Positions 39,553 through 47,735 of a stretch of 64,000 bases of DNA are shown piece after piece. Every line of letters begins with the position of its first letter. Within the stretch, counting starts at the first letter, position 1. This DNA comes from Alloalcanivorax gelatiniphagus (lineage in GTDB: Bacteria > Pseudomonadota > Gammaproteobacteria > Pseudomonadales > Alcanivoracaceae). The notes beneath the pieces were generated by a model, which made no database searches, was not told where the DNA came from, and saw only the letters and a list, made by a program, of their open reading frames with translations. A program made the position numbers and the translations under genes. The stretch covers positions 1 through 64,000 of the forward strand of contig NZ_VCQT01000033.1 of the NCBI RefSeq assembly GCF_005938655.1, in the 5' to 3' direction.

Positions 39553-40836
39553 ATGAAACCATTTTTTCTCACCGTCGTTGCCGTGGCCCTGTTCGTGGCG
39601 GGCGCGGAAATCTTTCTGGTACTGGGCGTTTCCGGCCTGCTGGGCAAGCACCTGTTTCTGGAAAACCTGCCCGACATCGTGATGGTCCAGAAGATGATCG
39701 GCGGCATCAATCAGTCCACCCTGCTGGCGATTCCGTTGTTCGTATTCGCCGCCGAGTTAATGGCCCGGGGCAGTATCGCCGCGCGCCTGACCGGCATGGT
39801 GGAGGCCTTTATCGGCCACCGCCGTGGCGGCCTCGGCCATACCACCACCGGCGCCTGCTTCGCCTTCGGCGCGGTGAGCGGCTCGGCACCGGCCACCGTG
39901 GCCGGCCTCGGCAAAATCCTGTTTCCCCGGCTGATCGCCACCGGTGCCAGCCGCTCCTTCGCGGTGGGCCTGATCGTGGCCACCGCGGAGATTTCCCTGC
40001 TGGTACCACCGAGCATCACGCTGATTATCTACGGCTGGCTCACCGGCACCTCGATCATTGATCTGTTCGCCGCCGGCCTGGCGGTGGGTACCCTGTTGGC
40101 GGCGGCCTTCACCGTGTACGTGCACATCAAAAGCCGCAAGGAAACCGCACCGCTTGGCGAAAAGGCCAGCCGCGAAGCGCGCTGCAAGGCGGTACAGGCG
40201 GCGCTGCTGCCCATCGGCATGCCGATCATCATTCTTGGTGGCATCTACAGCGGCCTGTTCACCACCACCGAGGCCGCCGCCGTGGCCGCGCTCTACGCGC
40301 TGCTGGTGGAGACCCTGATCACCCGGGCGTTGAGCTGGAAAGGCGTGGCCCAGGTGGCGGAATCCTCCGCGCTGATCACCACCACCCTGTTCATTATTCT
40401 TGCGGTGGGCAGCTTCGCCAGTTATCTGGTCACCGTGGCCGGCGTGCCGGCGTCCATCGGCGCCTTTATCGCCGGCGCCGACATCAGCGCTTTGCAATTC
40501 CTGCTGATCGTCAATGTGGTGTTTCTGATCGCCGGCATGTTCATGGACCCGGTGTCCATGCAGATCGTGCTGGTGCCGGTGCTGGCGCCGGTGGCCATGG
40601 CCCTGGGCGTGGACCCGGTGCAGTTCGGCATTATCGTGGTTCTGAACGTGGCCATCGGCACCATCACGCCGCCGTTCGGCCTGGATCTGTTCGTCGCCTC
40701 CAGCGCGCTGCGCGTACCGGTCACCGAGATCATCGCCGGTGTCTGGCCGTTCCTGCTGGTCAACCTGGTGGTGTTGATGCTGGTCACCCTGTTTCCGTCC
40801 GTATCCACCTTCCTGCCACATCTGCTGCATGACTAA
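39553..40836 (+). CDS. TRAP transporter large membrane subunit (DctM)
   Basis: A 427-residue sodium-coupled permease subunit with about 12 helices. DctM signatures include FAAELMARGSIAARLTGMVE, the GSAPATVAGLGKILFPRL gate region, LVPPSITLIIYGWLTGTS and TPPFGLDLFVASSALRVP. Together with DctP and DctQ it forms a complete TRAP system. Its stop lies 30 bp before the next operator, so the Rieske genes have their own promoter. Confidence 0.9.
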   Translation: MKPFFLTVVAVALFVAGAEIFLVLGVSGLLGKHLFLENLPDIVMVQKMIGGINQSTLLAIPLFVFAAELMARGSIAARLTGMVEAFIGHRRGGLGHTTTGACFAFGAVSGSAPATVAGLGKILFPRLIATGASRSFAVGLIVATAEISLLVPPSITLIIYGWLTGTSIIDLFAAGLAVGTLLAAAFTVYVHIKSRKETAPLGEKASREARCKAVQAALLPIGMPIIILGGIYSGLFTTTEAAAVAALYALLVETLITRALSWKGVAQVAESSALITTTLFIILAVGSFASYLVTVAGVPASIGAFIAGADISALQFLLIVNVVFLIAGMFMDPVSMQIVLVPVLAPVAMALGVDPVQFGIIVVLNVAIGTITPPFGLDLFVASSALRVPVTEIIAGVWPFLLVNLVVLMLVTLFPSVSTFLPHLLHD

Positions 40837-40859
40837 CCGTGGTGGGCGGGTGGATTTTT

Positions 40860-40890
40860 TTGTACTATTAGGAAGTATACTGATTAAATT
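40860..40890 (+). promoter_or_regulatory. Promoter with operator for the Rieske oxygenase unit
   Basis: TTGTAC at 40860-40865 and ATTAAA at 40883-40888 give a 17-bp spacer. The operator ATTAGGAAGTATACTGAT at 40867-40884 is identical in all 18 bases to the one in the nicD promoter and again sits between the two boxes. One MarR regulator probably represses both units. Confidence 0.6.
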
Positions 40891-40905
40891 GTGAGGTTGA
40901 TCTCC

Positions 40906-43758
40906 ATGGCCTGGACCCCAGTGAAGGGCGCCGACGCACTGTCTCCTGATGGCGGCGTCATGGCCGTTACCATCGACAAGATACCGGTGGCCCTTTATCG
41001 ATTTGGCGAGGACTATCTTGCCACCGGCAATATCTGCACCCACCAGTTCGCGCTGCTCAGCGACGGCTTCGTGGAAGACGGTTGCGTGGAATGCCCGCTG
41101 CACCAGGCGCGCTTCGACGTGCGTACCGGCAAAGCCCTGTCCGGGCCGGTGAACAAGGACCTGGACACCTACGCGGTCAAAGTGGAAGACGGCCAGGTGT
41201 TCGTGGATGTCACCCGCCCCGCGGAGATTGCCGAGACGCCCGCCGACAACCGCATCGCCATGACCGAACAACGGGATCAACGCTGCTTCGTGATCGTCGG
41301 TGGCGGCCAGGCCGCCGCCAGCGCCGCCCGGGCGCTGCGCGATGCCGGCTTCACCGGCACCGTGAAACTGTTCGCCCGGGAACAAGCGTTGCCCTATGAA
41401 CGCCCGCCTCTGTCGAAGGCGATCCTGCTGGGCGAGGCGCCGCTGCACGGCCCCACTCTGCTGGACAGCGCCGACGCGGCTGAGCTGAACATCGAGCTCC
41501 ACCTGGGCGTCACGGTCACCGATATCGACGCGGAGCGGAAAGTCCTCACCGCCAGCAACGGCGACAACCACGCCTACGATCAACTGCTGCTGGCCACCGG
41601 CGCCTCGCCCCGGCCGCTGCCGATTGCCGGCGCGGATCTGCCGGCGGTGCATAGCCTGCGCACCCTGGAAGACGCCATCGCCTTCAAGCGTGCCCTGCAA
41701 CCGGGCCGCCATATCGCCATTATCGGCAGTGGTTTTATCGGTCTGGAAGTGGCGTCGGCGGCCCGCCAACGGGGCTGCGAAGTGACCCTGGTGGAAGCCG
41801 CGCCGCGCATCTGCAGCCGCGCCCTGCACCCCATGGCGGCGCTGCGTGTGCATAAGCTGGCGGAACAGAACGGCGTGCGCATTCTCACCGAGGTGCAGAC
41901 CACCGCCTTTGAGCCGGCCGACGGCGGCGTGGCCCTGAAACTGAACAACGGCGACACCCTCCAGGCGGACAGCGTCATGGTCGGCATCGGCGTGATTCCG
42001 GAAACCGCCCTGGCGGAGAGCCTGGGCCTGGAAATCGAAAACGGCATCGTGGTGGACCGCTTCGGCCGCACCGGCCTGGACGGCGTGTTCGCCGCCGGCG
42101 ATGCCGCCGTGACACGCCGCCAGGACGGCACCCTGCTGCGCCTGGAGTCCTGGCAGAACGCCCAGGAACAGGCCGCCGCCGCCGCCCGCACCATGGCCGG
42201 CCAGGACACCGCCCACGATGCCGTGCCCTGGTTCTGGAGCGACCAGTTCGGGCACAACATCCAGATGCTCGGCCTGCCCACGGCGGACGACCAGATGGTC
42301 GCCCAACCCGGATCCAACGGTGCCGAAACCCTGTATTTCCACAACGGTGAACGGCTCACCGGGGTGATCGCCTTCAACGATCCCGGTGCCATCCGCCGTG
42401 GCCGCGAATGGCTGCGCCGCGGGTTGTCCGTGGACGCCCTGAACCGCCTTTTGGAAAACACCGCCGGCGGCGCCGGTGAGTCCCGTCTGCCCGCCCAACT
42501 CCGGAGAGGAACGATGAGCGATCTGTCCAACTACTATGTCTGGCCCCGGGAAGGTCTGACCCGCGTGCCGGACTGGGTGTACACCGACCCCTACATTTTT
42601 GAGCTGGAGGTGGAGCGCATCTTCCACGGGCCCACCTGGAACTACGTGGCCCTGGAAGTGGAAATCCCCAACGCCGGCGATTTCAAGCAAAGCAACGTGG
42701 GCCCCACTCCGGTGGTGGTGAGCCGCGACCAGGACGGCGACATCAACGTGTTCGTCAACCGTTGCTCGCACCGGGCCGCCCAATTCTGCCGTGACCTGCG
42801 CGGCAACGCGGAAGAGTTCGTCTGCCCGTACCACCAATGGTCCTACGATCTGAAGGGCAACCTGGCCGGGGTGCCGTTCCGGCGCGGCGTGGACGGCAAG
42901 GGCGGCATGCCCAAGGACTTCAAGACCTGCGACCACGGCCCCACCAAGCTGAAGGTGACCACCCGCCATGGCGTGGTGTTCGCCTCCTTCGATCACGATA
43001 TGAAGCCGCTGGAGGACTACCTGGGCCCGGACATGCTGCGCGAGTTCGACGCCACCTTCGACGGCCGCGAGCTGAAACTGCTGGGCTATTACCGCAACTC
43101 CCTGCCGGGCAACTGGAAGCTCTACCACGAGAACCTCAAAGACCCCTACCACGCTACCCTGCTGCACACCTTCCTGGTCAGCTTCGGGCTGCTGGTGGCC
43201 GGCAACAAGTCGCAGATGATCTGTGACGAGACCGGGCTACACGGCGCCATGGCTTCGGCGAAAAGCGACGGTGGCACCGTCAGTGAGGAAAACCAGAAAG
43301 AGATGCGCGCCTACCGGCCGGAATTCCAGCTGGAGCGGGAAGACATGCTCGACTTTATTCCGGAGTTCAACTCCCAGTGGAGCGTCACCATGCTGACGAT
43401 CTGGCCCAACCTGATCGTGCAGCGGGAAATGAACACCCTGGGCGTGCGCCAGATCGTGCCCAGCGGCCCGGACGAGTTCGTGATGAACTGGACCATGTTC
43501 GGCTTCGCCGACGACGACGAGGAAATGACCCGCCACCGCCTGCGCCAGGGCAACCTGATGGGCCCGGCCGGCTTCCTCGGCCTGGAAGACAACGAGGCGA
43601 TCAAATTCGTCCAGGACGGCATGAAGCGCACCCAGCCCGGTGAGCATCTGGTGGCGTTGGACCCGGACACCCCCACCGGCACCGCCGACACGCTGATTTC
43701 TGAATCCGCCATCCGCGCCATGTACCAAAGCTGGCGCCAGGCCCTGGACATCGAATAA
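40906..43758 (+). CDS. Fused Rieske ferredoxin - FAD reductase - Rieske oxygenase alpha subunit
   Basis: One frame of 950 residues. Residues 1-105 form a Rieske ferredoxin (C44-x-H46, C63-x2-H66). About 126-530 form an FAD/NADH reductase (VGGGQAAASAA and IIGSGFIGLEVASA nucleotide folds). From Met537 it is a complete 414-residue ring-hydroxylating oxygenase alpha subunit, with Rieske C84-x-H86 and C104-x2-H107 and mononuclear iron ligands DPYHATLLH (H213, H218 in alpha numbering). The alpha part most resembles salicylate 5-hydroxylase/NagG. A good internal ribosome site precedes Met537, so separate genes may have merged, or one base may be missing. The Alcaligenes picolinate cluster has a multi-component 6-hydroxypicolinate oxygenase that would correspond. 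Start chosen at ATG 40906; a GTG at 40891 is possible. Confidence 0.85.
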   Translation: MAWTPVKGADALSPDGGVMAVTIDKIPVALYRFGEDYLATGNICTHQFALLSDGFVEDGCVECPLHQARFDVRTGKALSGPVNKDLDTYAVKVEDGQVFVDVTRPAEIAETPADNRIAMTEQRDQRCFVIVGGGQAAASAARALRDAGFTGTVKLFAREQALPYERPPLSKAILLGEAPLHGPTLLDSADAAELNIELHLGVTVTDIDAERKVLTASNGDNHAYDQLLLATGASPRPLPIAGADLPAVHSLRTLEDAIAFKRALQPGRHIAIIGSGFIGLEVASAARQRGCEVTLVEAAPRICSRALHPMAALRVHKLAEQNGVRILTEVQTTAFEPADGGVALKLNNGDTLQADSVMVGIGVIPETALAESLGLEIENGIVVDRFGRTGLDGVFAAGDAAVTRRQDGTLLRLESWQNAQEQAAAAARTMAGQDTAHDAVPWFWSDQFGHNIQMLGLPTADDQMVAQPGSNGAETLYFHNGERLTGVIAFNDPGAIRRGREWLRRGLSVDALNRLLENTAGGAGESRLPAQLRRGTMSDLSNYYVWPREGLTRVPDWVYTDPYIFELEVERIFHGPTWNYVALEVEIPNAGDFKQSNVGPTPVVVSRDQDGDINVFVNRCSHRAAQFCRDLRGNAEEFVCPYHQWSYDLKGNLAGVPFRRGVDGKGGMPKDFKTCDHGPTKLKVTTRHGVVFASFDHDMKPLEDYLGPDMLREFDATFDGRELKLLGYYRNSLPGNWKLYHENLKDPYHATLLHTFLVSFGLLVAGNKSQMICDETGLHGAMASAKSDGGTVSEENQKEMRAYRPEFQLEREDMLDFIPEFNSQWSVTMLTIWPNLIVQREMNTLGVRQIVPSGPDEFVMNWTMFGFADDDEEMTRHRLRQGNLMGPAGFLGLEDNEAIKFVQDGMKRTQPGEHLVALDPDTPTGTADTLISESAIRAMYQSWRQALDIE
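42502..42516 (+). promoter_or_regulatory. Internal ribosome-binding site inside the Rieske fusion
   Basis: GGAGAGGA stands 5 bases before the ATG at 42514 that begins the oxygenase alpha domain. Free alpha subunit of 414 residues could be made from here. A TGA near 42476 lies out of frame and would end the reductase if one base were added shortly upstream. Confidence 0.7.
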
Positions 43759-43769
43759 GGGAGACCGTT

Positions 43770-44282
43770 ATGGAAGCGATCAAGAAAAACCCGGCCGCTC
43801 CCGGGCTCGACCAGGGGCAACTGGTCCATGCCATCGAGCGTTTCAACACCGACTACTGCCGGGCCCTGGACGACGGGCGCCTGCACGACTGGGTGGAGTT
43901 CTTCACCGAGGACGCCAACTACGTGGTGTCCGGCCGTGAAAACCACGACGCCAATCTGCCGGTGGGGCTGGTCTACTGCGAAGGCAAGGGCATGCTCAAG
44001 GACCGCGCCCTGGCGATCCTGGAGACGTCCATGTTCGCGCCCCGCTACCTGCGCCACTTCGTCACCAATACCTACGCGGAGCCCCAGGACGACGGCACCA
44101 TCGTCGCCGGCGCCAACTATATGCTCACCCAGGTACTGATGGACCAGCCCACCGCCACCCTGCATCAGGTGGGCTGCTATCTGGACCGCTTCGTGTTTGA
44201 GCAGGGCGAATTGAAGCTCAAGGAACGGCGGGCGATCTACGACAACCTGCTGCTGAACAACGACCTGGTTTATCCGGTGTAA
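43770..44282 (+). CDS. Ring-hydroxylating dioxygenase beta subunit
   Basis: A 170-residue SnoaL/NTF2-like fold protein that is the structural partner of the alpha subunit. It has VHAIERFNTDYCRALDDGRLHDWVEFFTEDANYVV at the N-terminus, the family RYLRHFVTNTY segment, and a C-terminal KLKERRAIYDN strand. It starts 11 bp after alpha. Presence of a beta subunit points to an alpha3beta3 oxygenase such as salicylate 5-hydroxylase or anthranilate dioxygenase. Confidence 0.9.
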   Translation: MEAIKKNPAAPGLDQGQLVHAIERFNTDYCRALDDGRLHDWVEFFTEDANYVVSGRENHDANLPVGLVYCEGKGMLKDRALAILETSMFAPRYLRHFVTNTYAEPQDDGTIVAGANYMLTQVLMDQPTATLHQVGCYLDRFVFEQGELKLKERRAIYDNLLLNNDLVYPV

Positions 44283-44290
44283 CCCTCTTG

Positions 44291-44316
44291 GCGCGCCCGC
44301 GTGGCGCGCTTTTTTT
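44291..44316 (+). terminator. Rho-independent terminator after the Rieske operon
   Basis: A 7-bp stem GCGCGCC / GGCGCGC with a 5-nt loop is followed by TTTTTTT, 9 bp after the beta-subunit stop codon. It closes the catabolic island. Confidence 0.85.
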
Positions 44317-44343
44317 ATTGCATCGCCCCGCGGCAGGCCGCTT

Positions 44344-44754
44344 TTACGAAACCGGTTTGGCGTGGGGAAAGCGCGGCGCGTCACCGGCAAGCCGACACCA
44401 GGGCGCCTGTTCCGCCACATAGGCATGCGACGCCACCGGCACGGTCACCGGCGGGTCGATCACACCGGCCCGCAGCCGCCGCACCTCGGGCTTGTCATCA
44501 CGGCGGCTGTACAGCGGCGAACCACAGCGCAGGCAAAACGCCCGGTATTTGCCGGGGGAGGAAGAAAACTCCGTGATCAGTTCACTGCCCGTCTCGAACC
44601 GCAACGCGGAGGTGGCCACCGGCGTGATCGCCGCGAAGGCCGCGCCCTGCGCCCGCTGGCATTCCCGGCAATGACACACCTGAATCGGCGCCAGGGCCTG
44701 GTCGATCTGGAATCGCACACCACCGCACAGGCAGCGACCGGTATGACTTGTCAT
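44344..44754 (-). CDS. GFA-family zinc protein
   Basis: A 136-residue member of the glutathione-dependent formaldehyde-activating-like family, with CLCGGV near residue 10, CHCRECQR around 27-34, and CLRCGSPL around 73-80 as zinc ligand motifs. It is distinct from the copy at 10579. It reads toward the Rieske operon and is divergent from the EamA transporter gene, sharing only 38 bp of upstream DNA with it. Function unproven for the family. Confidence 0.75.
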   Translation of the reverse strand: MTSHTGRCLCGGVRFQIDQALAPIQVCHCRECQRAQGAAFAAITPVATSALRFETGSELITEFSSSPGKYRAFCLRCGSPLYSRRDDKPEVRRLRAGVIDPPVTVPVASHAYVAEQAPWCRLAGDAPRFPHAKPVS

Positions 44755-44792
44755 TTCAGCACCCGCGTTTTCCGACTGAGGTGGAGAGGATC

Positions 44793-45695
44793 ATGTCCAA
44801 CCTGACCGGCACCGGCAAGGCCGGGCTGGCTGCCTTCGGCTGCCTGCTGCTGGTGGGCACCTTTCTCGGCCTGTCGCTGATTCTGGCCAAGCTGGCCGAC
44901 CAGGCCGGCGCGCCCCGGCTCACCTTTCTGATGGTGGGCATCGGCGGCGCCGGCCTGATTCTGATCGGGCTGTCCGCCCTGGCCCGCCAGCCCATGCCGA
45001 TCAACCGGCGTACCCTGGAATACGGGCTGGTGTCCGGCTTTCTGCTGGCGGCGCCCACCTCCCTGGGCTTTCTGGCGGTGCGCCATGTGGGCGCCGGCTA
45101 CCTGTCCATGAGCTTTGCCTTTCCGGTGCTGTTCACCTGGATCATCGCCACCGTGATGCGCCTGGAGCGGGTGCGCTGGCTGCGACTCGCCGGTGTCGCT
45201 CTGGGCCTGGCCGGCGGCCTGTTGCTGGCCGCCGCCAAGGCCGGCAACGTCAGCGCCTCACCGGGCTGGGCCCTGCTGGTGCTGGCCATGCCGATGATGC
45301 TGGCCGCCGGCAACGTGTACCGCTCTCTGCGCTGGCCGGCCAACACCTCGCCCCTGTTTCTGGCCGGCCTGATGGAAATCGGCGCCGCCCTGATGCTGGT
45401 GCCCTGCGTGCTGTTGCTGGAGCAGGGACGCAGTGGCGAACTGCTGGCCAGCCGCGAAACCACGCTGCTGCTGTGGATCGAGGTGGCGGTGTTCGCGGTG
45501 CTCTACTCGTTCTATTTCGTGCTTCAGAAGATGGCCGGCCCGGTCTACCTCAGCCAGATCGGCACCGTGGCCGCCGTGGTCGGCACCCTGATCGCCATCC
45601 TCGCGCTGGGGGAAGCGCCGCCGCCGTTTCTCGGGCTGGCGGTGCTGCTGGTGGCCGGCGGCACCCTGCTGTTTCATCGCGGCGCCCGATCCTGA
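44793..45695 (+). CDS. EamA/DMT-family transporter
   Basis: A 300-residue inner-membrane protein with ten hydrophobic helices arranged as two EamA repeats. The start is the ATG after GGAGAGGATC. Closing residues are short and polar, as usual. DMT exporters move amino acids, nucleosides or related metabolites. Nothing in the sequence identifies the cargo. Its neighbours give no clear pathway link. Confidence 0.8.
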   Translation: MSNLTGTGKAGLAAFGCLLLVGTFLGLSLILAKLADQAGAPRLTFLMVGIGGAGLILIGLSALARQPMPINRRTLEYGLVSGFLLAAPTSLGFLAVRHVGAGYLSMSFAFPVLFTWIIATVMRLERVRWLRLAGVALGLAGGLLLAAAKAGNVSASPGWALLVLAMPMMLAAGNVYRSLRWPANTSPLFLAGLMEIGAALMLVPCVLLLEQGRSGELLASRETTLLLWIEVAVFAVLYSFYFVLQKMAGPVYLSQIGTVAAVVGTLIAILALGEAPPPFLGLAVLLVAGGTLLFHRGARS

Positions 45696-45807
45696 GCCGC
45701 CGGTTACAACGTTAAAACCTGCCAAATTTCGTGCAAAGTGCCCAACGTCGGTCGAGTCCGGACCGCTTCAATGGTACAAACCGTCTATCGAAGACAACGA
45801 GATGGTC

Positions 45808-46230
45808 ATGCGCGAAGAAAAAGACGTTTGGTACGGCACCCCCTCCCAGGTGGTCAACCTGGGCACTTTCATTGTGTGCGGGCTGCTGTTTTTCCTGGTG
45901 ATTCCCCTGTTCATCGCCCTGTGGCGCTGGCTGGAAGTGAAATACACCAAGTACGAACTCACCACCCAGCGCCTGCGCACCCGTTACGGCGTGCTCAACC
46001 GCAAAACCAACGAGCTGGAGCTCTACCGGGTGCGCGACTATCAGTTTGAAGAGCCCTTCTTCCTGCGGCTGTTCTCCCTGGGCAATGTGATCCTGCGGAC
46101 CTCCGACCGCAGCAGCCCGGTGGTGGTCATCAGGGCCATCGAGAACGGCGAGGAACTGCGCGAGAAGCTGCGCCAGTACGTGGAAGAATGCCGCACCGCC
46201 AAGGGCGTGCGCGAATTCGACGTGGAATAA
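45808..46230 (+). CDS. Bacterial PH (bPH2/DUF304) domain membrane protein
   Basis: A 140-residue protein. One long hydrophobic segment lies at about 15-40, then a bPH2 domain with the usual order KYELTTQRLRTRYGVLNRKTNELELYRVRDYQFEEPF and a final helix (NGEELREKLRQYVEECR). An ATG six bases upstream is possible. It is followed after 8 bp by a small membrane protein, probably in one operon. Function of the domain family is not established. Confidence 0.75.
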   Translation: MREEKDVWYGTPSQVVNLGTFIVCGLLFFLVIPLFIALWRWLEVKYTKYELTTQRLRTRYGVLNRKTNELELYRVRDYQFEEPFFLRLFSLGNVILRTSDRSSPVVVIRAIENGEELREKLRQYVEECRTAKGVREFDVE

Positions 46231-46238
46231 GGACCGCC

Positions 46239-46439
46239 ATGCCCCCCTTCGACATTATCCTGCTGATCGTCGGCCTGGCGCTGCTGGTCCTCGGCGCCGT
46301 CTCCGGCATCGCCCTGTTCGCCCGCGCCGTCAAACTCTCCGACAAATTCGGCGACGAAACCAACATCGGCACCCTCTGGGGCCTGTTCTTCCTCGGCCTC
46401 GCCGCCGGCCTCCTGATGATCTGGATCGCCCTCCCCTGA
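46239..46439 (+). CDS. Small two-helix membrane protein
   Basis: A 66-residue protein with helices at about 5-27 and 45-64 and a short charged loop (KLSDKFGDET). The ATG lies 9 bp after the PH-domain gene stop, with a TAAGGA ribosome site made of that stop. Codon use is like the neighbours. I do not recognise a family. Confidence 0.6.
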   Translation: MPPFDIILLIVGLALLVLGAVSGIALFARAVKLSDKFGDETNIGTLWGLFFLGLAAGLLMIWIALP

Positions 46440-46447
46440 CCCCCACC

Positions 46448-46630
46448 GGGGTCGGACCTCGGGGAACCCCGGGGTCGGACCTCGGCTACTTATTGATTTA
46501 TAAGAACTTTCCCGATTTTTAAGCGGGTTTTTGGCCCTTAGAGCGCCTGTATGACGCCCGAAAACGGCGTTTAAGAAAGCAGCCAGGACCGAATGTCCGC
46601 TAAATCAAGGAGTTGTCGAGGTCCGACCCC
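46448..46630. mobile_element. Short inverted-repeat element, copy A, with a duplicated left end
   Basis: The left end GGGGTCGGACCTCGG occurs at 46448-46462 and again at 46471-46485. The right end, CGAGGTCCGACCCC at 46617-46630, is its inverted copy. Inner ends continue the symmetry (TTGATTTA against TAAATCAA). About 130 bp of non-coding DNA lies between. Related ends occur at 47613-47642 and 49042-49277. This looks like a non-autonomous, MITE-like family. No transposase gene is in the window. Confidence 0.7.
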
Positions 46631-46713
46631 CACCCAAAAAGGGTAGAATGACGCCTGTCAGGGCCTGTCTATCGGCGGGCTCTTCGTGCATCAGGCAGGA
46701 CACGCGGCCAACC

Positions 46714-47574
46714 ATGAACATTACCCCCTTTCAGGCGCTGGCCTGCCCGTTGGATGGCGAGCCACTGCGGCAATGTGACCGCACCTGGCGCTGCGCCGGC
46801 GGCCACAGTTTCGATATCGCCCGCCAGGGCTACGTTCACCTGCTGCCGGTGCAACGCAAGCGTTCGCGGGACCCGGGCGACAGCGCGGAAATGGTGGCGG
46901 CCCGTCAGCGCTTTCTCGCCGCGGGTCATTACCGCCCGATTGCCGAAGCGGTAAGCCGCGCGGCGCTGGAAGGGCTACCCGACGATGCGATGGCTCACTG
47001 CCTCGATGCCGGTTGCGGCGAGGGCCATTACCTGCGTGAGTTGGCCCGTTTCGCCGATGGAAAGACGTCCCTTGCACTGCTCGGGTTGGATATTTCCAAA
47101 CCGGCGGTGCTGGCCGCCGCGAAACAGGATAAACGGGCCCGTTGGGTGGTGGGCAGCAACGCCAGGCTCCCCGTGCTACCGGACACCCTGGACCGGTTGC
47201 TGTGCCTGTTCGGCTTTCCCGTATATGACGAGTTCGCCCGGGTGCTCAAGCCCGGCGGCGTGCTGTTGCAGGTCGATGCCGGGCCCGATCATTTGCGTGA
47301 GCTGCGCGAGATCATCTATCCGACCCTAAAGCCGGAGCGCGGGGGCAACCCGGAAACGCCACCGGGCTTTACCCTGCTGGGGACCGAGACCATCCGCTAT
47401 GCGCTCAAGCTGGACGGCGCGCAGCCCATCGCCGACCTGCTGGCGATGACACCACACCTCTATCGCGCCAGTGCCGAAGGCCGGGCGCGAGCGGCAGCGC
47501 TTGAAACGCTCAACCTCACCGTGGATGTACGCCTGATGCGATTCGAGCGTGACGCGGCAAGCGCATCCTCGTAA
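46714..47574 (+). CDS. rlmA: 23S rRNA (guanine-N1)-methyltransferase RlmA family
   Basis: A 286-residue enzyme. An N-terminal zinc ribbon is formed by CPLDGEPLRQCDRTWRCAGGH (three Cys and His). The substrate region follows with FDIARQGYVHLLP and DSAEMVAAR, then a SAM-binding Rossmann fold (CLDAGCGEGHYL). It methylates N1 of a guanine in the 23S rRNA helix 35 hairpin (745 in E. coli, 748 for the TlrB branch). The start is the ATG before NITPFQALACPL. It lies between two copies of the inverted-repeat element. Confidence 0.88.
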   Translation: MNITPFQALACPLDGEPLRQCDRTWRCAGGHSFDIARQGYVHLLPVQRKRSRDPGDSAEMVAARQRFLAAGHYRPIAEAVSRAALEGLPDDAMAHCLDAGCGEGHYLRELARFADGKTSLALLGLDISKPAVLAAAKQDKRARWVVGSNARLPVLPDTLDRLLCLFGFPVYDEFARVLKPGGVLLQVDAGPDHLRELREIIYPTLKPERGGNPETPPGFTLLGTETIRYALKLDGAQPIADLLAMTPHLYRASAEGRARAAALETLNLTVDVRLMRFERDAASASS

Positions 47575-47612
47575 CGCGCAAAATGCGGTCCGATCAGGGC
47601 ATCGGAAGCTAT

Positions 47613-47642
47613 TAAATCAATGGGTTACCGAGGTCCGACCCC
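47613..47642. mobile_element. Solo right end of the inverted-repeat element
   Basis: TAAATCAA followed by CGAGGTCCGACCCC at 47629-47642 is the right end of the element seen at 46617 and 49264. The matching left end is missing or decayed (a GGTCCGA fragment remains near 47587). It borders the AT-rich decayed island that follows. Confidence 0.65.
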
Positions 47643-47735
47643 ACCGCGATCGCACCTGGTCTACCCACCGGAACGGCTCAAGGAACCGGCGATTCTAGCG
47701 GTGCGCGATTGGGTGCTGGGTTTATAGATGGCTCT

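Noticed and set aside
39757-43167. A 1136-codon open frame on the minus strand across dctM and the Rieske gene
   Set aside because: It spans two genuine plus-strand genes and is His/Gln/Gly-rich without motifs. It is an antisense by-product of high GC content.
33626-44343. 2,5-dihydroxypyridine dioxygenase (NicX/PicD) within the catabolic island
   Set aside because: Every gene in the stretch has another clear assignment, and the gaps are too short to hold it.
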